Assembly: GCA_021784555.1 (NCBI GenBank)
Contig: JAJYHY010000005.1
Span: 1-60,961, forward strand
DNA: 60,961 nucleotides
Direction of reading: 5' to 3'
Source: a bacterium
GTDB lineage: Bacteria; Verrucomicrobiota; Verrucomicrobiia; Limisphaerales; UBA8199
The notes beneath the pieces are model-generated. The model worked only from the letters and a program-made list of their open reading frames with translations, was not told the origin of the DNA and made no database searches. Shown one piece after another: positions 27,829-37,056 of this stretch. The position numbers and the translations under genes were made by a program. How positions within the stretch are numbered: position 1 is the stretch's first letter; each line of letters starts with the position of its first letter.

Positions 27829-28335
27829 ATGCTAATTGTAGGCATGTTATATAGGTATGACATCAATTATACATCTCTGCTCCAGGCCTCGAACGGCTCT
27901 CTGCGCGAGCGCCAGGCCGAAAGCTTCGGCGCCCTGTGGGTGGTCGATCAGGTCGCCCAGCGCCTGGGCATCAAGAAGGCCCTGGGCGTCACCCATGAAG
28001 CGGAACTGAGCTACTGGCAGGTCCTGGCCCGGGTGCTGCGCCCGGGCACCTCGCTGCTGGCCATGGTGCGGCTGGCCGGTGCCTGCGCGGCGGCCGCGCT
28101 CCTGGTGAAGAAGGAGTTGGGTTGCCGGGGCGTGACCCTGGTGGGCGACCGGGGCATGATCCGCTCCGACCAAAAGGAAGCGGCCCAGAAGGCGGAGTTT
28201 CATTTCATTACCGCCCTGACCAAGCCGCAGATCCAGAAGCTCTTGGCCGACAAGGTGCTCCAAGCGGGCCTGGCGAAGGCCGCCGATTTGAAGACGCGGC
28301 TCTTCGAGTTGAAAGGCTGGCAAAAGGTGAAGTGA
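27829..28335 (+). pseudogene. IS1634-type transposase with an internal deletion
   Basis: The frame joins two separate parts of an IS1634-family transposase: the N-terminal FGALWVVDQVAQRLGIKKAL...SLLAMVRLAGACAA directly to the mid-domain LGCRGVTLVGDRGMIRSDQK and FHFITALTKPQIQKLL. The ~130 residues normally between them, which include the first catalytic aspartate, are absent, and the C-terminal third is missing too. The join keeps the frame. It follows the MFS fragment and precedes the sigma-factor gene. Confidence 0.7.
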
Positions 28336-28462
28336 AGTGTTGGACGAGGAAAGGCCCAAGGGGGGGAGCCTCTGTGCGGCCCGGGCGGCGCCAAAGCCCG
28401 GACCGACTGAGGGCCAATTTGGGTGTTACCTTTTGGGGGCCGGTGCCGATTCTCTTTGTGGA

Positions 28463-31132
28463 ATGAACGGAACGGACTTATTGGCTCAGTACCGAGAGAC
28501 GCAGGCAGACGGGCCGTTTGGCGAGCTCGTCCGCCGCTACACCAACCTCGTCTATTCGGTGGCCAAGCGGCGCGTCTGGGACCTGGCGCTTGCGCAGGAG
28601 GTGGCGCAACTCGTCTTCATCCGGCTGGCCAAAGCGGTTCCGAAGTTCCACAGCGATGCCGAACTGGTGGCATGGCTGCACCGCACAACCGTCCACGTCT
28701 CCATCGACCTCTGGCGCTCCGAAAGCCGAAGACGCTTGCGGGAAGAGAAAGCCGCCGCCATGCAACCTGACCGCACCGAAAATGATTCCTGGAATGAAAT
28801 CGCCCCCACCCTCGACGAAGCCCTCAACGGGCTGGAGGAGAAGGACCGGCAGGCGCTGCTGCTCCGGTTCTTCGAGCAAAAGACCATGCGCGACCTGGGC
28901 CTGGCGTTGGGCGTCAGCGAAGACGCGGCGAAGATGCGGGTCAGCCGGGCCCTGGACCGGCTGCGCACCCAGCTTGGAACATTAGGCGTGACCTGCGCCG
29001 TGGCCGCGTTGACCACGCTCCTGTCCGAGCGGTCGGTGGAGGCCGCCCCGAGCCAACTGGCCGCCGGCCTGGCCTCTCGTCGGTTTGCGGCGCGCGCAGG
29101 GGCAGGAGCGGGAACCGGCTTGCTCGGGCTGGTGCTCCAGGTTTCCAAGGGCAAATTGGCGCTGGTATCGGCAGCTCTTGTCGTCGGCGCGGTGTTATTC
29201 CTGGCCCACTTGCTGAGCAATCCGACTCGGGGCCCGAAGAGTCAGAACGGTCAGTCGATTGGCTTGACTCAGGGGACAAACCCCGGCGCTCAAGCCGCCG
29301 CCACCAGCGGCGCCGAGACCAACGGCCTTGAAGCCCAGGCCCAGCCGGACCCGGTCAAATTGCTTGAGGGAATCGAGCAAGCCCGCTTGCGGATTGTTAC
29401 CGGCTCAATGGAGTTCCAGGTCTCCCATGTCGAGCTCCGCGGCAGTCGCGCCAGCACCAACGTGGTGCGAGTCAAAACCCTGTTCGACGGGGAAAAGCGC
29501 CGAGTCGAATCCTTTTCTCGTGAGTACGCCTACACGGCCGTGGGCGAGGACGAAACGAAGGCCCAGGAAGCCAAGATGCGCGCCCAAGGGCTGGACCAGG
29601 AAGAAGCGGTGCGCGCCGGCTTGCTCAAGGCCTTTGCGTCCCACCATGTCACGGTTTATGACGGAACCTCGGTGATGGATTATTGCGAAACCAGTGATTC
29701 AGACCATCCCTCGGCGGAGATTTCCGATCCGCGCAAGGGATTTGGGGGCTATCTGTTTGATCCGCACTGTCTGGGTATCACGACTATCTTGTCCCTGTAT
29801 CCCGGCGGGAGCGTCGGGTGGTGGTTGGGTTTGAGCGGGCCGGAATCCGCCAGCCTCGTGGGCGAAGAGACAGTGGACGGGGTCCTGGCTTGGCACATTC
29901 GCGTGCCGCCGGCAGGACAACGATGGGGTACGCGCGACATTTGGGTCGATGCAGCGCATCCGGTCCGTGTCCTTCAGTTTGGCTGGAACGGCGACACCAC
30001 CACGTCCACTTACGATCCATCGAGCGCCGAAGACCCGTTCCCCACCGCCATTACCACCGTGAGTTACAGACACGGGCACCCTATCACGCAGCAGTCGGTC
30101 GCGCGCACGAAAACACAATTGGGCATTGAGGTCGATCCGGCGTCCTTTACCCTCGCCGGGCTGGGGATGAAGGTGGGAACCGACGTCTGCGACGACCGCA
30201 TCAGCAGGGGAATCGGCTATTGGACAGGGAGCGGCCTTTCGGAAAACCTTCCGTGCAAAACGGCCAAGTCCCAGCCTCCGCCCAATCGCACCGAGTTGAT
30301 GGACCTGTTGGCGACCGAACCCGGCACGCCCGACGCCCTCCGGGCCGCGCAGTGGATCATTTTCAACACGCCGGATGGGCCGGACGTGGACCAGGCCGCG
30401 GCGGTGATCGTCAAGAACCATATCCGCGACGCCAACCTGGTGTATCTGAGCGAGCAATTGGAGCGGATGCGCCCCTCCTGCTCCACGATTCTGCTGCAGG
30501 CGATGATGACCAAGAACCCGCATCCGGTGGTCCAGGGTAACGCCTGCTATACACTGGCGGTATTGTCCAAGGCCAGCGCGGATTACGGTAAGAACAAGAA
30601 GGCGACCGCTGAGGCGACGAAGCTCTTCGAGCGCGTCATCTCGGACTTCGGCGACGTGAACAGAAACGGCGCCCGGCTGGCGGACCTGGCAAAGCCGGAG
30701 CTTTATGAACTGCAACATCTTCTCATTGGCATGCCGGCCCCGCAGACTCGGGGTGAAGACCTGGACGGTCAACCGCTGGACCTGGGCGATTACCGGGGCA
30801 AGGTCGTCGTTCTCTATTTCTGGAGCGCGGGCTGCGCGTACCCTGACGATGTGGAGCCGCTGCGCAAGCTTCAGGACCGGATGGCCGGCCAACCGTTTGC
30901 TATCCTTGGCGTTCATGCCGATGACAATACCGCCAAGGCCAAAGCGGTTGCCAAAAAGTGCGAGATGAGCTGGCCCTCCTTCCGCGACGCCCGCCAAGGG
31001 CCGATCGCCACCGCCTGGAATATCAAAGGCTGGCCCACGATTTATGTCCTGGACCGCAACGGCATCATTTGCTACCGCGGGTTTCGAGCCGACGGGCTCC
31101 TCAAGCCGGTGGAGAGCCTGGTGAGGCAATGA
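28463..31132 (+). CDS. ECF sigma factor fused to a transmembrane and thioredoxin-like region
   Basis: An 889-residue protein from ATG 28463. Residues ~15-85 are sigma region 2 (FGELVRRYTNLVYSVAKRRV, LVAWLHRTTVHVSID), ~115-175 region 4 with a helix-turn-helix (KTMRDLGLALGVSEDAAKMR). A hydrophobic helix lies at ~231-251 (KLALVSAALVVGAVLFLAHL), so the remainder should be outside the cytoplasm: an unassigned 450-residue part and a redoxin/TlpA-like domain from ~755 (LDGQPLDLGDYRGKVVVLYF, WSAGCAYPDD). The domain keeps one cysteine of the usual CxxC. One chain thus links promoter choice to a periplasmic sensor-like domain. The sigma part is in one frame with no indel. Confidence 0.86.
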   Translation: MNGTDLLAQYRETQADGPFGELVRRYTNLVYSVAKRRVWDLALAQEVAQLVFIRLAKAVPKFHSDAELVAWLHRTTVHVSIDLWRSESRRRLREEKAAAMQPDRTENDSWNEIAPTLDEALNGLEEKDRQALLLRFFEQKTMRDLGLALGVSEDAAKMRVSRALDRLRTQLGTLGVTCAVAALTTLLSERSVEAAPSQLAAGLASRRFAARAGAGAGTGLLGLVLQVSKGKLALVSAALVVGAVLFLAHLLSNPTRGPKSQNGQSIGLTQGTNPGAQAAATSGAETNGLEAQAQPDPVKLLEGIEQARLRIVTGSMEFQVSHVELRGSRASTNVVRVKTLFDGEKRRVESFSREYAYTAVGEDETKAQEAKMRAQGLDQEEAVRAGLLKAFASHHVTVYDGTSVMDYCETSDSDHPSAEISDPRKGFGGYLFDPHCLGITTILSLYPGGSVGWWLGLSGPESASLVGEETVDGVLAWHIRVPPAGQRWGTRDIWVDAAHPVRVLQFGWNGDTTTSTYDPSSAEDPFPTAITTVSYRHGHPITQQSVARTKTQLGIEVDPASFTLAGLGMKVGTDVCDDRISRGIGYWTGSGLSENLPCKTAKSQPPPNRTELMDLLATEPGTPDALRAAQWIIFNTPDGPDVDQAAAVIVKNHIRDANLVYLSEQLERMRPSCSTILLQAMMTKNPHPVVQGNACYTLAVLSKASADYGKNKKATAEATKLFERVISDFGDVNRNGARLADLAKPELYELQHLLIGMPAPQTRGEDLDGQPLDLGDYRGKVVVLYFWSAGCAYPDDVEPLRKLQDRMAGQPFAILGVHADDNTAKAKAVAKKCEMSWPSFRDARQGPIATAWNIKGWPTIYVLDRNGIICYRGFRADGLLKPVESLVRQ

Positions 31133-31260
31133 AGAAGCGGGGTAACTGCTCAGGCCAAGCTGTCTGGCGTCCGCGCTCCTATCACCCCCTGAGCAGTTAC
31201 GAAGGGGCACAGATTTTCTCGACACGGTTCGTTTGCGAGCGCAAGAATGGATTCGCAATC

Positions 31261-31518
31261 GTGAACGGGGATCACTATCAAATCGAATACAGCGATTCGG
31301 CTCTGGAAGACCTCGACAACTTGCCCGCACGCCCACGCGCGCAAATCCTGCGCAAGCTCGAGCGGCTGGAGCATGGCCTTCACGGCAACATTAAGCGTCT
31401 GCATGGCACCGACGCCGCGTTCCGCCTGCGCATGGGCGATTATCGCGTCTTGTTTGATGTCGAGGATGATGCCATTGTGGTTCGCCGAATTGGCCATCGA
31501 AAGGACGTTTATGACTAG
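31261..31518 (+). CDS. RelE/ParE-type toxin
   Basis: An 85-residue protein from GTG 31261 with the RelE fold pattern: YQIEYSDSALEDLDNLPARP, RAQILRKLERLEHGLHG, IKRLHGTDAAFRLRMGDYRV and LFDVEDDAIVVRRIGHRKDVY. RelE toxins cut mRNA at the ribosome A site; the arginines in FRLRMGDYRV and the final R-x-x-x-Y are the usual functional positions. The gene overlaps the downstream partner by 8 bases; toxin precedes antitoxin, as in HigBA/RelE-reverse cassettes. An open frame runs further upstream, through the end of the sigma gene, and is not coding. Confidence 0.77.
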   Translation: MNGDHYQIEYSDSALEDLDNLPARPRAQILRKLERLEHGLHGNIKRLHGTDAAFRLRMGDYRVLFDVEDDAIVVRRIGHRKDVYD

Positions 31519-31696
31519 AGTTGTGCAACAGACCGTCACGCGCGCCATCTCGCAAAAGCGCCAGCAAATCGCCGCGCTGCGCGAACAACTGGAGGACCTG
31601 GAAGATTATCTGGACTTGGTGGAAGCCCGTGTGCGCGACGAAGGAAAACCGCACCTCACCCAGGCCGAAATCAAAAAGCGCTACGGCTTGAAATAA
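31511..31696 (+). CDS. Antitoxin partner of RelE-type toxin
   Basis: A 61-residue, strongly helical, charged protein (KRQQIAALREQLEDLEDYLD; ends LTQAEIKKRYGLK). It has no clear DNA-binding domain, so it may work only by binding the toxin. Start ATG 31511 lies inside the toxin gene end. Confidence 0.6.
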   Translation: MTRVVQQTVTRAISQKRQQIAALREQLEDLEDYLDLVEARVRDEGKPHLTQAEIKKRYGLK

Positions 31697-31966
31697 GACC
31701 CGGCCAGCCAATCGAAGCACACAGCGTTGCGACAGCCGAAATGGAGCGGCGGAGTGATGGAAACTCCAATACTCCATTGGCGCGTGTAGAAAGCGGGATT
31801 GTTCTGATCCAGTGCGGGTTGCTCGAGAGGGTCGGCAAATCCATCGCCGAGCCCCGAAGCCTGAGTGACTTTCCCGGAGCAAAACCTCCACCGCTTACGT
31901 CTAACGAGTATGCCGGTGCGTCCCTAAATCTGAAACGAAGCCAAGACTCGGCATAGGAAAAAGCCG

Positions 31967-32605
31967 ATGAAAACCAGCCTGCCCCTCTGCCTCTGCATCA
32001 CGCTCGCTGGGAGCATCCTGCTCCAGCGGAACTGCAAGGCCACAATCACCTATCCCAAAGCGCCGGAGGGTGGGGGACAGATTGTCGCGGGACATCTAGA
32101 CCCACAGTTCCTTAAGTTCCTTGGCGTTTCGCGGGTCTCGGACTTGACCATTGCCGAACCTTACCGCGGCTATTTCGTCGGACTAACGAATCTGGCGTCC
32201 GGGCACTTGCTGTCCGCCGCAAAGCCCGGCGGTTGGATTTACCTGCTCCTGCGCGGAACCAACGCCGCCGGCGCAATGGAGTTGATGCCCGACAAGAGCG
32301 GAACGAAGCTCAGTTTCGCCGGGCTTTACAAATCCGACTTCTCCAATGAAACGCGGCAGGCGATGCGGAGAGCCGAACATCTGCCAAAGGTGCAAGCGCA
32401 ACGCTATGAGCTCCGCCGCCTGGACTGTCCGTCTATTCTTTTCGTTGCGGTGTGGCTGCACGCGAAGTCGGACGACATCATCATTCCGCTACCTCCGACC
32501 TTTGGGAGATGGGAGGCCTACCACCCGTATTCGGAACGGCAAATCTTCAAGCTTCTGACATCGGAGGCAGAGAAGAGGCTCAAAGAGCCGCGAGCCTACG
32601 ATTAG
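31967..32605 (+). CDS. Hypothetical secreted protein, 212 aa
   Basis: Begins with a signal peptide (SLPLCLCITLAGSILLQ) after a ribosome site AGGAAAAAGCCG. The mature part reads FLKFLGVSRVSDLTIAEPYR, SGHLLSAAKPGGWIYLLLRG and PSILFVAVWLHAKSDDIIIP, a mixed alpha/beta protein with no family that I recognise. It lies alone between a RelE cassette and a broken small gene. Confidence 0.6.
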   Translation: MKTSLPLCLCITLAGSILLQRNCKATITYPKAPEGGGQIVAGHLDPQFLKFLGVSRVSDLTIAEPYRGYFVGLTNLASGHLLSAAKPGGWIYLLLRGTNAAGAMELMPDKSGTKLSFAGLYKSDFSNETRQAMRRAEHLPKVQAQRYELRRLDCPSILFVAVWLHAKSDDIIIPLPPTFGRWEAYHPYSERQIFKLLTSEAEKRLKEPRAYD

Positions 32606-32693
32606 CCAACATACGACAATGAACCTAAAGATGATCCTCCGCTCTCTCCCCTGCTTTGCGCTCATGTCGAGCGGGCGTGAAAGGAGCAATCGG

Positions 32694-33165
32694 ATGAAAC
32701 AGAAGCTGATTCTCACCCTGGTGTTGGCGTGGGCTGCGGCCGGCGGGAGCGCCTGGGCACGCCTTGTGCCGCCCTGGCCGGAGGCCCAAGTATCGGGGTT
32801 TTCCGATCTGATTGTGATCGCCCAGCCCATTGCGAACAAAGATTTGAACGAAACGAACTCGCTGGGTTTTGGCCGGCCGAACGCGCCCTGGTCGAGATTT
32901 CGCGGCGTCGAGACAACGTTCAAGGTGCGCAAGGTGCTCAAGGGAAAACTGGAAGAAACATTGGCTGACGCTGACCCCCGGGGCCTTCAAGCGCCTGCCG
33001 AATCCCTCCATCCCCGGCACGCCGTTCGTCCTGATCGTGGATGGCTGGCGAATCTACCTTGGCGCTTTTGTGACGCCCGTGTCTTCCGCGTCAGTGGCGG
33101 TTCCATGCATTGTTTGCGGGTCCGGCCGAGACGTCACAATGCAGCGGAAGGGCCGTCGCCGTTGA
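32694..33165 (+). pseudogene. Secreted protein gene, paralogue A, frameshifted and truncated
   Basis: ATG 32694 with AAGGAG upstream starts MKQKLILTLVLAWAAAGGSA (signal peptide). Family sequence continues IVIAQPIANKDLNETNSLGF and VETTFKVRKVLKGKLEETL; then the coherent reading changes frame to LTPGAFKRLPNPSIPGTPFV, LIVDGWRIYLGAFVTPVSSA. The tail seen in the second copy (43476-44047) is missing here, where the radical SAM gene begins on the other strand. The two copies are ~80-85% alike at DNA level in this part, by eye, and share the same frame change. Confidence 0.55.
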
Positions 33166-35251
33166 TTAGTTCCTGGAGGCGTTGGAGAAAGCCGCCCATT
33201 CTGGGGCGTCCATTGAAACGGAAGAGAGTTTCCACCAGGCGATAGTGGATGCGTCCGCGTTGGGCGGCGTATTGCAGGGCCAGCCAGCGGTAATAGGTCT
33301 CCATGCTCTTCATGTTTTGCGGGAAGACGATGCCCAGCAATTCTTCGATGAGCGCCTCGGCCCGGTCGTCGAACAGGCGGCCCAGATCGGGCGCGGGGCC
33401 GCCTGGCAGCGGCCGATAGCGTTGCACAAAGACGTAAGCCCCCGGCAGCGAACGCAGAAAGCGGAACCGTGCCACGTCCTCGGCCAGGCTGGTGTTGAAG
33501 CCGTACATGCAAACGAACTCGGCATTGTCGCGGCACGTTGTTTGCAACAGAGCGTAGCGCTCACGCACCAACTCCAGGCGTCGGGCGTCGTTGAGGCTGA
33601 AGTAGTAGTTGCGCCGGGTGAAGGCGGGATTCGAGCAGCGAATGCGGCGCAACAGCCCGGCCGATTCGGGCGTCAACCAGCGTAGATCGAGGGTCTGGTT
33701 AAAGTTGACCGCGACGTCCCGGCGGGCCATCTCCTCGAGCAAAGTCAGCGCCGCGGGATGCGCCAGCAGGTTGTCGTCCAGGAGGATGAGTTGGCGCCGC
33801 CCTTGCAGCACCGTGTCCAGGTCGCTGACCAGCCGGGGCGGGCCTTCCTTGAGCGGCACCACGCAGAAGGGGCAACGCAAAGGACAGCCGCGCGTCAGAA
33901 ACCCCAGCGCGCGCTCCCCCAACTCCGGATAGAGCGCGTAATCCGGCGGCAGGGATTCGATTTCCGGCGGCAGGCGCAAACGCAGGTCCACGCCCGAACC
34001 GCCCACCTGCAGCCTCTCGCCGTAGCGCCGGCGCAGGACCTCAATTCGCCGGAGGGAGGGCGCAACGCCGAAGACCGAACTGGCCAGCACCGCCTCGGCT
34101 TGGGCCAATTCCTTGATCCCGCGCGCCAACGCCACCTTTCTGCCCCGCTCCTTCCAGTGCCGGCTCAGCTTCATCAGGGCTAAATTCGGTAGCGTGCCGT
34201 CCACATCGACCAGCAGCAGTGTCCCGCGCGGCAGGCGCATTTGTGGCACCGGCTGAGGGCGCGGCTGGGGTTCAGGAATGGGCAGGCTTTGCGCCGACAG
34301 CCGCGCCGGGAATCGCCGCCGCCCCGGCGCAGAAAGCGCGATGAAGAATTGGATGCGGGGAAAAAGCGCGTCCAGCAGCTCGAAAAACTCCCTCTGCCGG
34401 CTCGAATCGCACCAGGCTCCTGGCTGGTTGAAAACAACCACACCAGGCTGCTGGAGCGGGTCGCGGTTTTCCAGGCGGCTGGCGGCGTCGTACACGTGGC
34501 GCGCAATATCCAGGACGACGACAGCCCCCGCCCGAACCGGTGCGGGCGTGGCCTGCCAGCGGGTTTCCAGCGCGGTTGCGCTCTCCAGGCTGCGGGCCAA
34601 ATCCCAGCCGAGCCATGCGCTCAAGTCAGCGCTCAGCCGGCCCAGGAGCGTTCGGGCGCGCCCGGCGCGGTAACGAGCTTTGTAGTGCAACCGACGGAGG
34701 AATGCCACCGGGTCGGTGAGGTCCGCCTTCAACTCGAATAAACTTGCGCACCGCCTCAGGCGCTGGTCCGGATAGATGTGGAAGGAATCCGTGCCCGCAC
34801 GGGGGCGAACCCTGTGCCCGTAGCCCAGAACCAGCCGGCCAGTGTTGCACCGCCCTGATTCTGGCGAACCTGCCGGGATGGAAGGATCGCGGTAGCGCAA
34901 GCTGGCTCGGCACACGGCGCCACACCGGTTCCCCGGCTCCAGCCACCAACCAATATGGCGCCGCGCAGGACTCGTTGGACCGCGTTCCTGGGGAGCGTGG
35001 CGGACCCGGACAAACTCCACCCGCACCGGCTGGTCGCGCCGCCGCCCCAACTCCAACGGCGAGCGCCGGGCAAGCTCCTCCAGTTGCTGGCAGCCCAGGC
35101 CGGCCATGGCCAGCGCCCGCAGGACCGCCGAGCCGGGCTGGCCGGCGGTCAGCACATTCCACCGCCGGAGACGTCCAGGCCCGGCCGTGAAGTCATGCTC
35201 ACGCTGGCGAACGTGACGCGCGTTCTCCACAAATAGCCGCTCAAAATGCAT
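33134..35251 (-). CDS. Radical SAM protein with an unassigned N-terminal region
   Basis: A 705-residue protein. The radical SAM core begins near residue 430 with GFLTRGCPLRCPFCVVPLKE, whose three cysteines would hold the [4Fe-4S] cluster; LILLDDNLLAHPAALTLLEE and NFNQTLDLRWLTPESAGLLR follow. Before it, PRGTLLLVDVDGTLPNLALM to LQVGGSGVDLRLRLPPEIES looks like a Rossmann/B12-binding-like lobe. Residues 1-320 (with VVVLDIARHVYDAASRLENR, QFFIALSAPG) are unassigned; the start is uncertain and may be shorter. The core is highly patterned (CMYGFNTSLAEDVARFRFLR, ETYYRWLALQYA). Substrate unknown; it sits among TA cassettes. Confidence 0.8.
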   Translation of the reverse strand: MHFERLFVENARHVRQREHDFTAGPGRLRRWNVLTAGQPGSAVLRALAMAGLGCQQLEELARRSPLELGRRRDQPVRVEFVRVRHAPQERGPTSPARRHIGWWLEPGNRCGAVCRASLRYRDPSIPAGSPESGRCNTGRLVLGYGHRVRPRAGTDSFHIYPDQRLRRCASLFELKADLTDPVAFLRRLHYKARYRAGRARTLLGRLSADLSAWLGWDLARSLESATALETRWQATPAPVRAGAVVVLDIARHVYDAASRLENRDPLQQPGVVVFNQPGAWCDSSRQREFFELLDALFPRIQFFIALSAPGRRRFPARLSAQSLPIPEPQPRPQPVPQMRLPRGTLLLVDVDGTLPNLALMKLSRHWKERGRKVALARGIKELAQAEAVLASSVFGVAPSLRRIEVLRRRYGERLQVGGSGVDLRLRLPPEIESLPPDYALYPELGERALGFLTRGCPLRCPFCVVPLKEGPPRLVSDLDTVLQGRRQLILLDDNLLAHPAALTLLEEMARRDVAVNFNQTLDLRWLTPESAGLLRRIRCSNPAFTRRNYYFSLNDARRLELVRERYALLQTTCRDNAEFVCMYGFNTSLAEDVARFRFLRSLPGAYVFVQRYRPLPGGPAPDLGRLFDDRAEALIEELLGIVFPQNMKSMETYYRWLALQYAAQRGRIHYRLVETLFRFNGRPRMGGFLQRLQELINGDGPSAAL

Positions 35252-35474
35252 CCGGGCGCAACCATAGCACGGCCGCCATCACCTTCGCGAACTCATTCGA
35301 AGCCTATCCCGGAGTCGAGCCATCGGATGGTGACGAGGTCCTCCTGTTCCGCCGACGAGAGGGCCTCAACTGAGTCGAGCACGCCGCTGAGCGGGCTGAT
35401 GTTGGTCGCCGCGTCCAGCGTGCCCAGTGGGCAGCTTGCGGATCGAAGCGGGTTCGTGTAGTGTGCATCGCGCT

Positions 35475-35705
35475 ATGAGCATCAATATCACCCTGAGCAA
35501 GCCCGCCTACGAGCGACTCAAGAAGCTGAAGGAACCCGGCGAGAGCTTTTCGGAAATGGTCTTGCGGGAGTTGCCGGAACGGTTGAACACCTGCGGCGAG
35601 GTGGAGGACCATTTCGCCAAGCACGGTGTTCCCAAGGCCAATCCAAAGCTGGAGCGAGCGATGCTCGCTGGCCGAGGCCGCCGCTCAAAACGCTCTCGGT
35701 TATGA
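35475..35705 (+). CDS. VapB-type antitoxin
   Basis: A 76-residue protein starting MSINITLSKPAYERLKKLKE, with GESFSEMVLRELPERL. A beta strand and two helices give a ribbon-helix-helix or VapB-type DNA-binding head; the basic tail (AGRGRRSKRSRL) may contact DNA or toxin. It overlaps the PIN toxin start by 4 bases (ATGA-type). Confidence 0.76.
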   Translation: MSINITLSKPAYERLKKLKEPGESFSEMVLRELPERLNTCGEVEDHFAKHGVPKANPKLERAMLAGRGRRSKRSRL

Positions 35706-36079
35706 TTGCTGACACGACGTTCTTGTCGGACTTCCGGCGAGAGCGTGAACGGGGAGTGATCGGCCCCGCGAGAAGCTTCCTGGCTCGGCACCGCCGGCAG
35801 CCGTTTTTTGTCACCGTCATCAGCGCGGGCGAGATTGCGGTCATTTTCGATTCCACCGCCCAGGCGCGCGCGTTTCTTGCGCCTTACCGGATTCTGCGCC
35901 TGACGCCGGAGGTGGCCTACGTCGCCGCGGGGTTGGATCGGGAGTTAATGCGGGCGGGAGGTCGGCTGGGGGAAAACGATAACTGGATCGCGGGCTTTTG
36001 CCGTTATTATGCGCAGTCGCTGGTGAGCCGGGACGCGGGTTTTGACCGCGTCCGAGGCTTGCGGCGCTTGGGTTATTGA
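35702..36079 (+). CDS. VapC-type PIN-domain toxin
   Basis: A 125-residue PIN ribonuclease with all acidic sites: Asp4 in MIADTTFLSDF, Glu44 in VISAGEIAVI, Asp93 in LGENDNWIAGF and Asp111/115 in LVSRDAGFDR. These bind the metal used for RNA cleavage; tRNA and rRNA are common targets of the family. Coupled to the VapB-like gene. Apparently intact. Confidence 0.87.
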   Translation: MIADTTFLSDFRRERERGVIGPARSFLARHRRQPFFVTVISAGEIAVIFDSTAQARAFLAPYRILRLTPEVAYVAAGLDRELMRAGGRLGENDNWIAGFCRYYAQSLVSRDAGFDRVRGLRRLGY

Positions 36080-36110
36080 ACGTTATAGGGTACCTGGACA
36101 ACGCCAGCCA

Positions 36111-36815
36111 ATGAAGACGAAAGCCCTCTTTCTTATTGCGGCCACCCTCATGGTCTGCGGAGGCTGTGCCACGAACCGAGACAACATCCCTGCTCGAAAC
36201 ACTCCATCCCGCCCTCGATTGCTCCTTTCCAACCCCTCCCCCTTGGCCCAGGCGGGGGGGACGAGTGGTTTTCTCGTGTTCGAAATTGACCGATACGAGT
36301 ACAACGCGGGCACGAAGGTGTCGGAGGTCCGCCAGAGGTTCAAGGTTCCGCTAACGGAGCGGTTTCTGTCGAACTTCAAGAACGGTCCAAGCCAGCACAG
36401 CGCGGGCACCGGCTTTTACTGCAACGGGGCAGATCTCAAGACCGACACAGGCAGTACCCGGTTTATGTGGTGGATTCGAAAAACGGCGGATGGTCGTTGG
36501 GCGGTCAATATGTGGGGCAGTGGTGTCGAGACAATAGACGGGCGCAAAGAGGTTTCAAGGAACCCATGCGCCACGCAATCCCTGGTAATCAGGCGGTGGG
36601 CGGACCTGGATATGAGGTACATGCTTTCTTACGTGAACGGCTATCACGGTCTGAATGTTTCCTTCCAGGCAAAGTACCTGCCATCGAAACGTCTTCGGTC
36701 TTTGGGACCCGTTCCCACGGCGCTGGTAAACAAAGCCGACGGGTCTCTCCTCTTCAAGCCTGGCAATTCGGCTCATTACCCCATAGAGCTTCACTGTGGT
36801 TTTCAGGAAGGCTAG
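36111..36815 (+). CDS. Hypothetical lipoprotein-like protein, 234 aa
   Basis: Begins MKTKALFLIAATLMVCGGCA, a short hydrophobic signal ending in a lipobox-like GGC, so it is probably lipid-anchored; the -3 residue is cysteine and not a typical leucine. The mature protein is beta-rich with FEIDRYEYNAGTKVSEVRQR, FMWWIRKTADGRWAVNMWGS and LVNKADGSLLFKPGNSAHYP. No family was recognised. Confidence 0.62.
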   Translation: MKTKALFLIAATLMVCGGCATNRDNIPARNTPSRPRLLLSNPSPLAQAGGTSGFLVFEIDRYEYNAGTKVSEVRQRFKVPLTERFLSNFKNGPSQHSAGTGFYCNGADLKTDTGSTRFMWWIRKTADGRWAVNMWGSGVETIDGRKEVSRNPCATQSLVIRRWADLDMRYMLSYVNGYHGLNVSFQAKYLPSKRLRSLGPVPTALVNKADGSLLFKPGNSAHYPIELHCGFQEG

Positions 36816-36861
36816 AATGGATGCACCGGCTGTCCGGCGCCGGGAGCTGGGGAGGAGGGCA

Positions 36862-37056
36862 ATGAGGACCGCGCTCGCGGCGCTTTGTTGCGCGGTCCTG
36901 CTCGGCGGATGCAGCCGCCCGCGAACCTGGGGCTTCAAGGTGTTGAGCCGGAGCACAAGCGGCCTGGTCCTGTTGCACATCTCCTGGGAGGCTGGCGACG
37001 CCGGCTTGACACCGATGCACCAATGCACCATAGTCCAGTATGCGGTTGACCATTAA
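36862..37056 (+). CDS. Small lipoprotein, possibly truncated
   Basis: A 64-residue frame with a good ribosome site (GGAGGAGGGCA before ATG) and a clear lipoprotein signal LCCAVLLGGC. The body is short and ends IVQYAVDH inside the start of the next antitoxin gene. The sudden end suggests a truncated gene, though a tiny lipoprotein is possible. An ATG at 36817 is a longer but weaker start. Confidence 0.42.
   Translation: MRTALAALCCAVLLGGCSRPRTWGFKVLSRSTSGLVLLHISWEAGDAGLTPMHQCTIVQYAVDH

Noticed and set aside
29699-31336. A 545-codon minus-strand frame
   Set aside because: Antisense to the sigma/thioredoxin gene, which has clear motifs; the antisense product has none.
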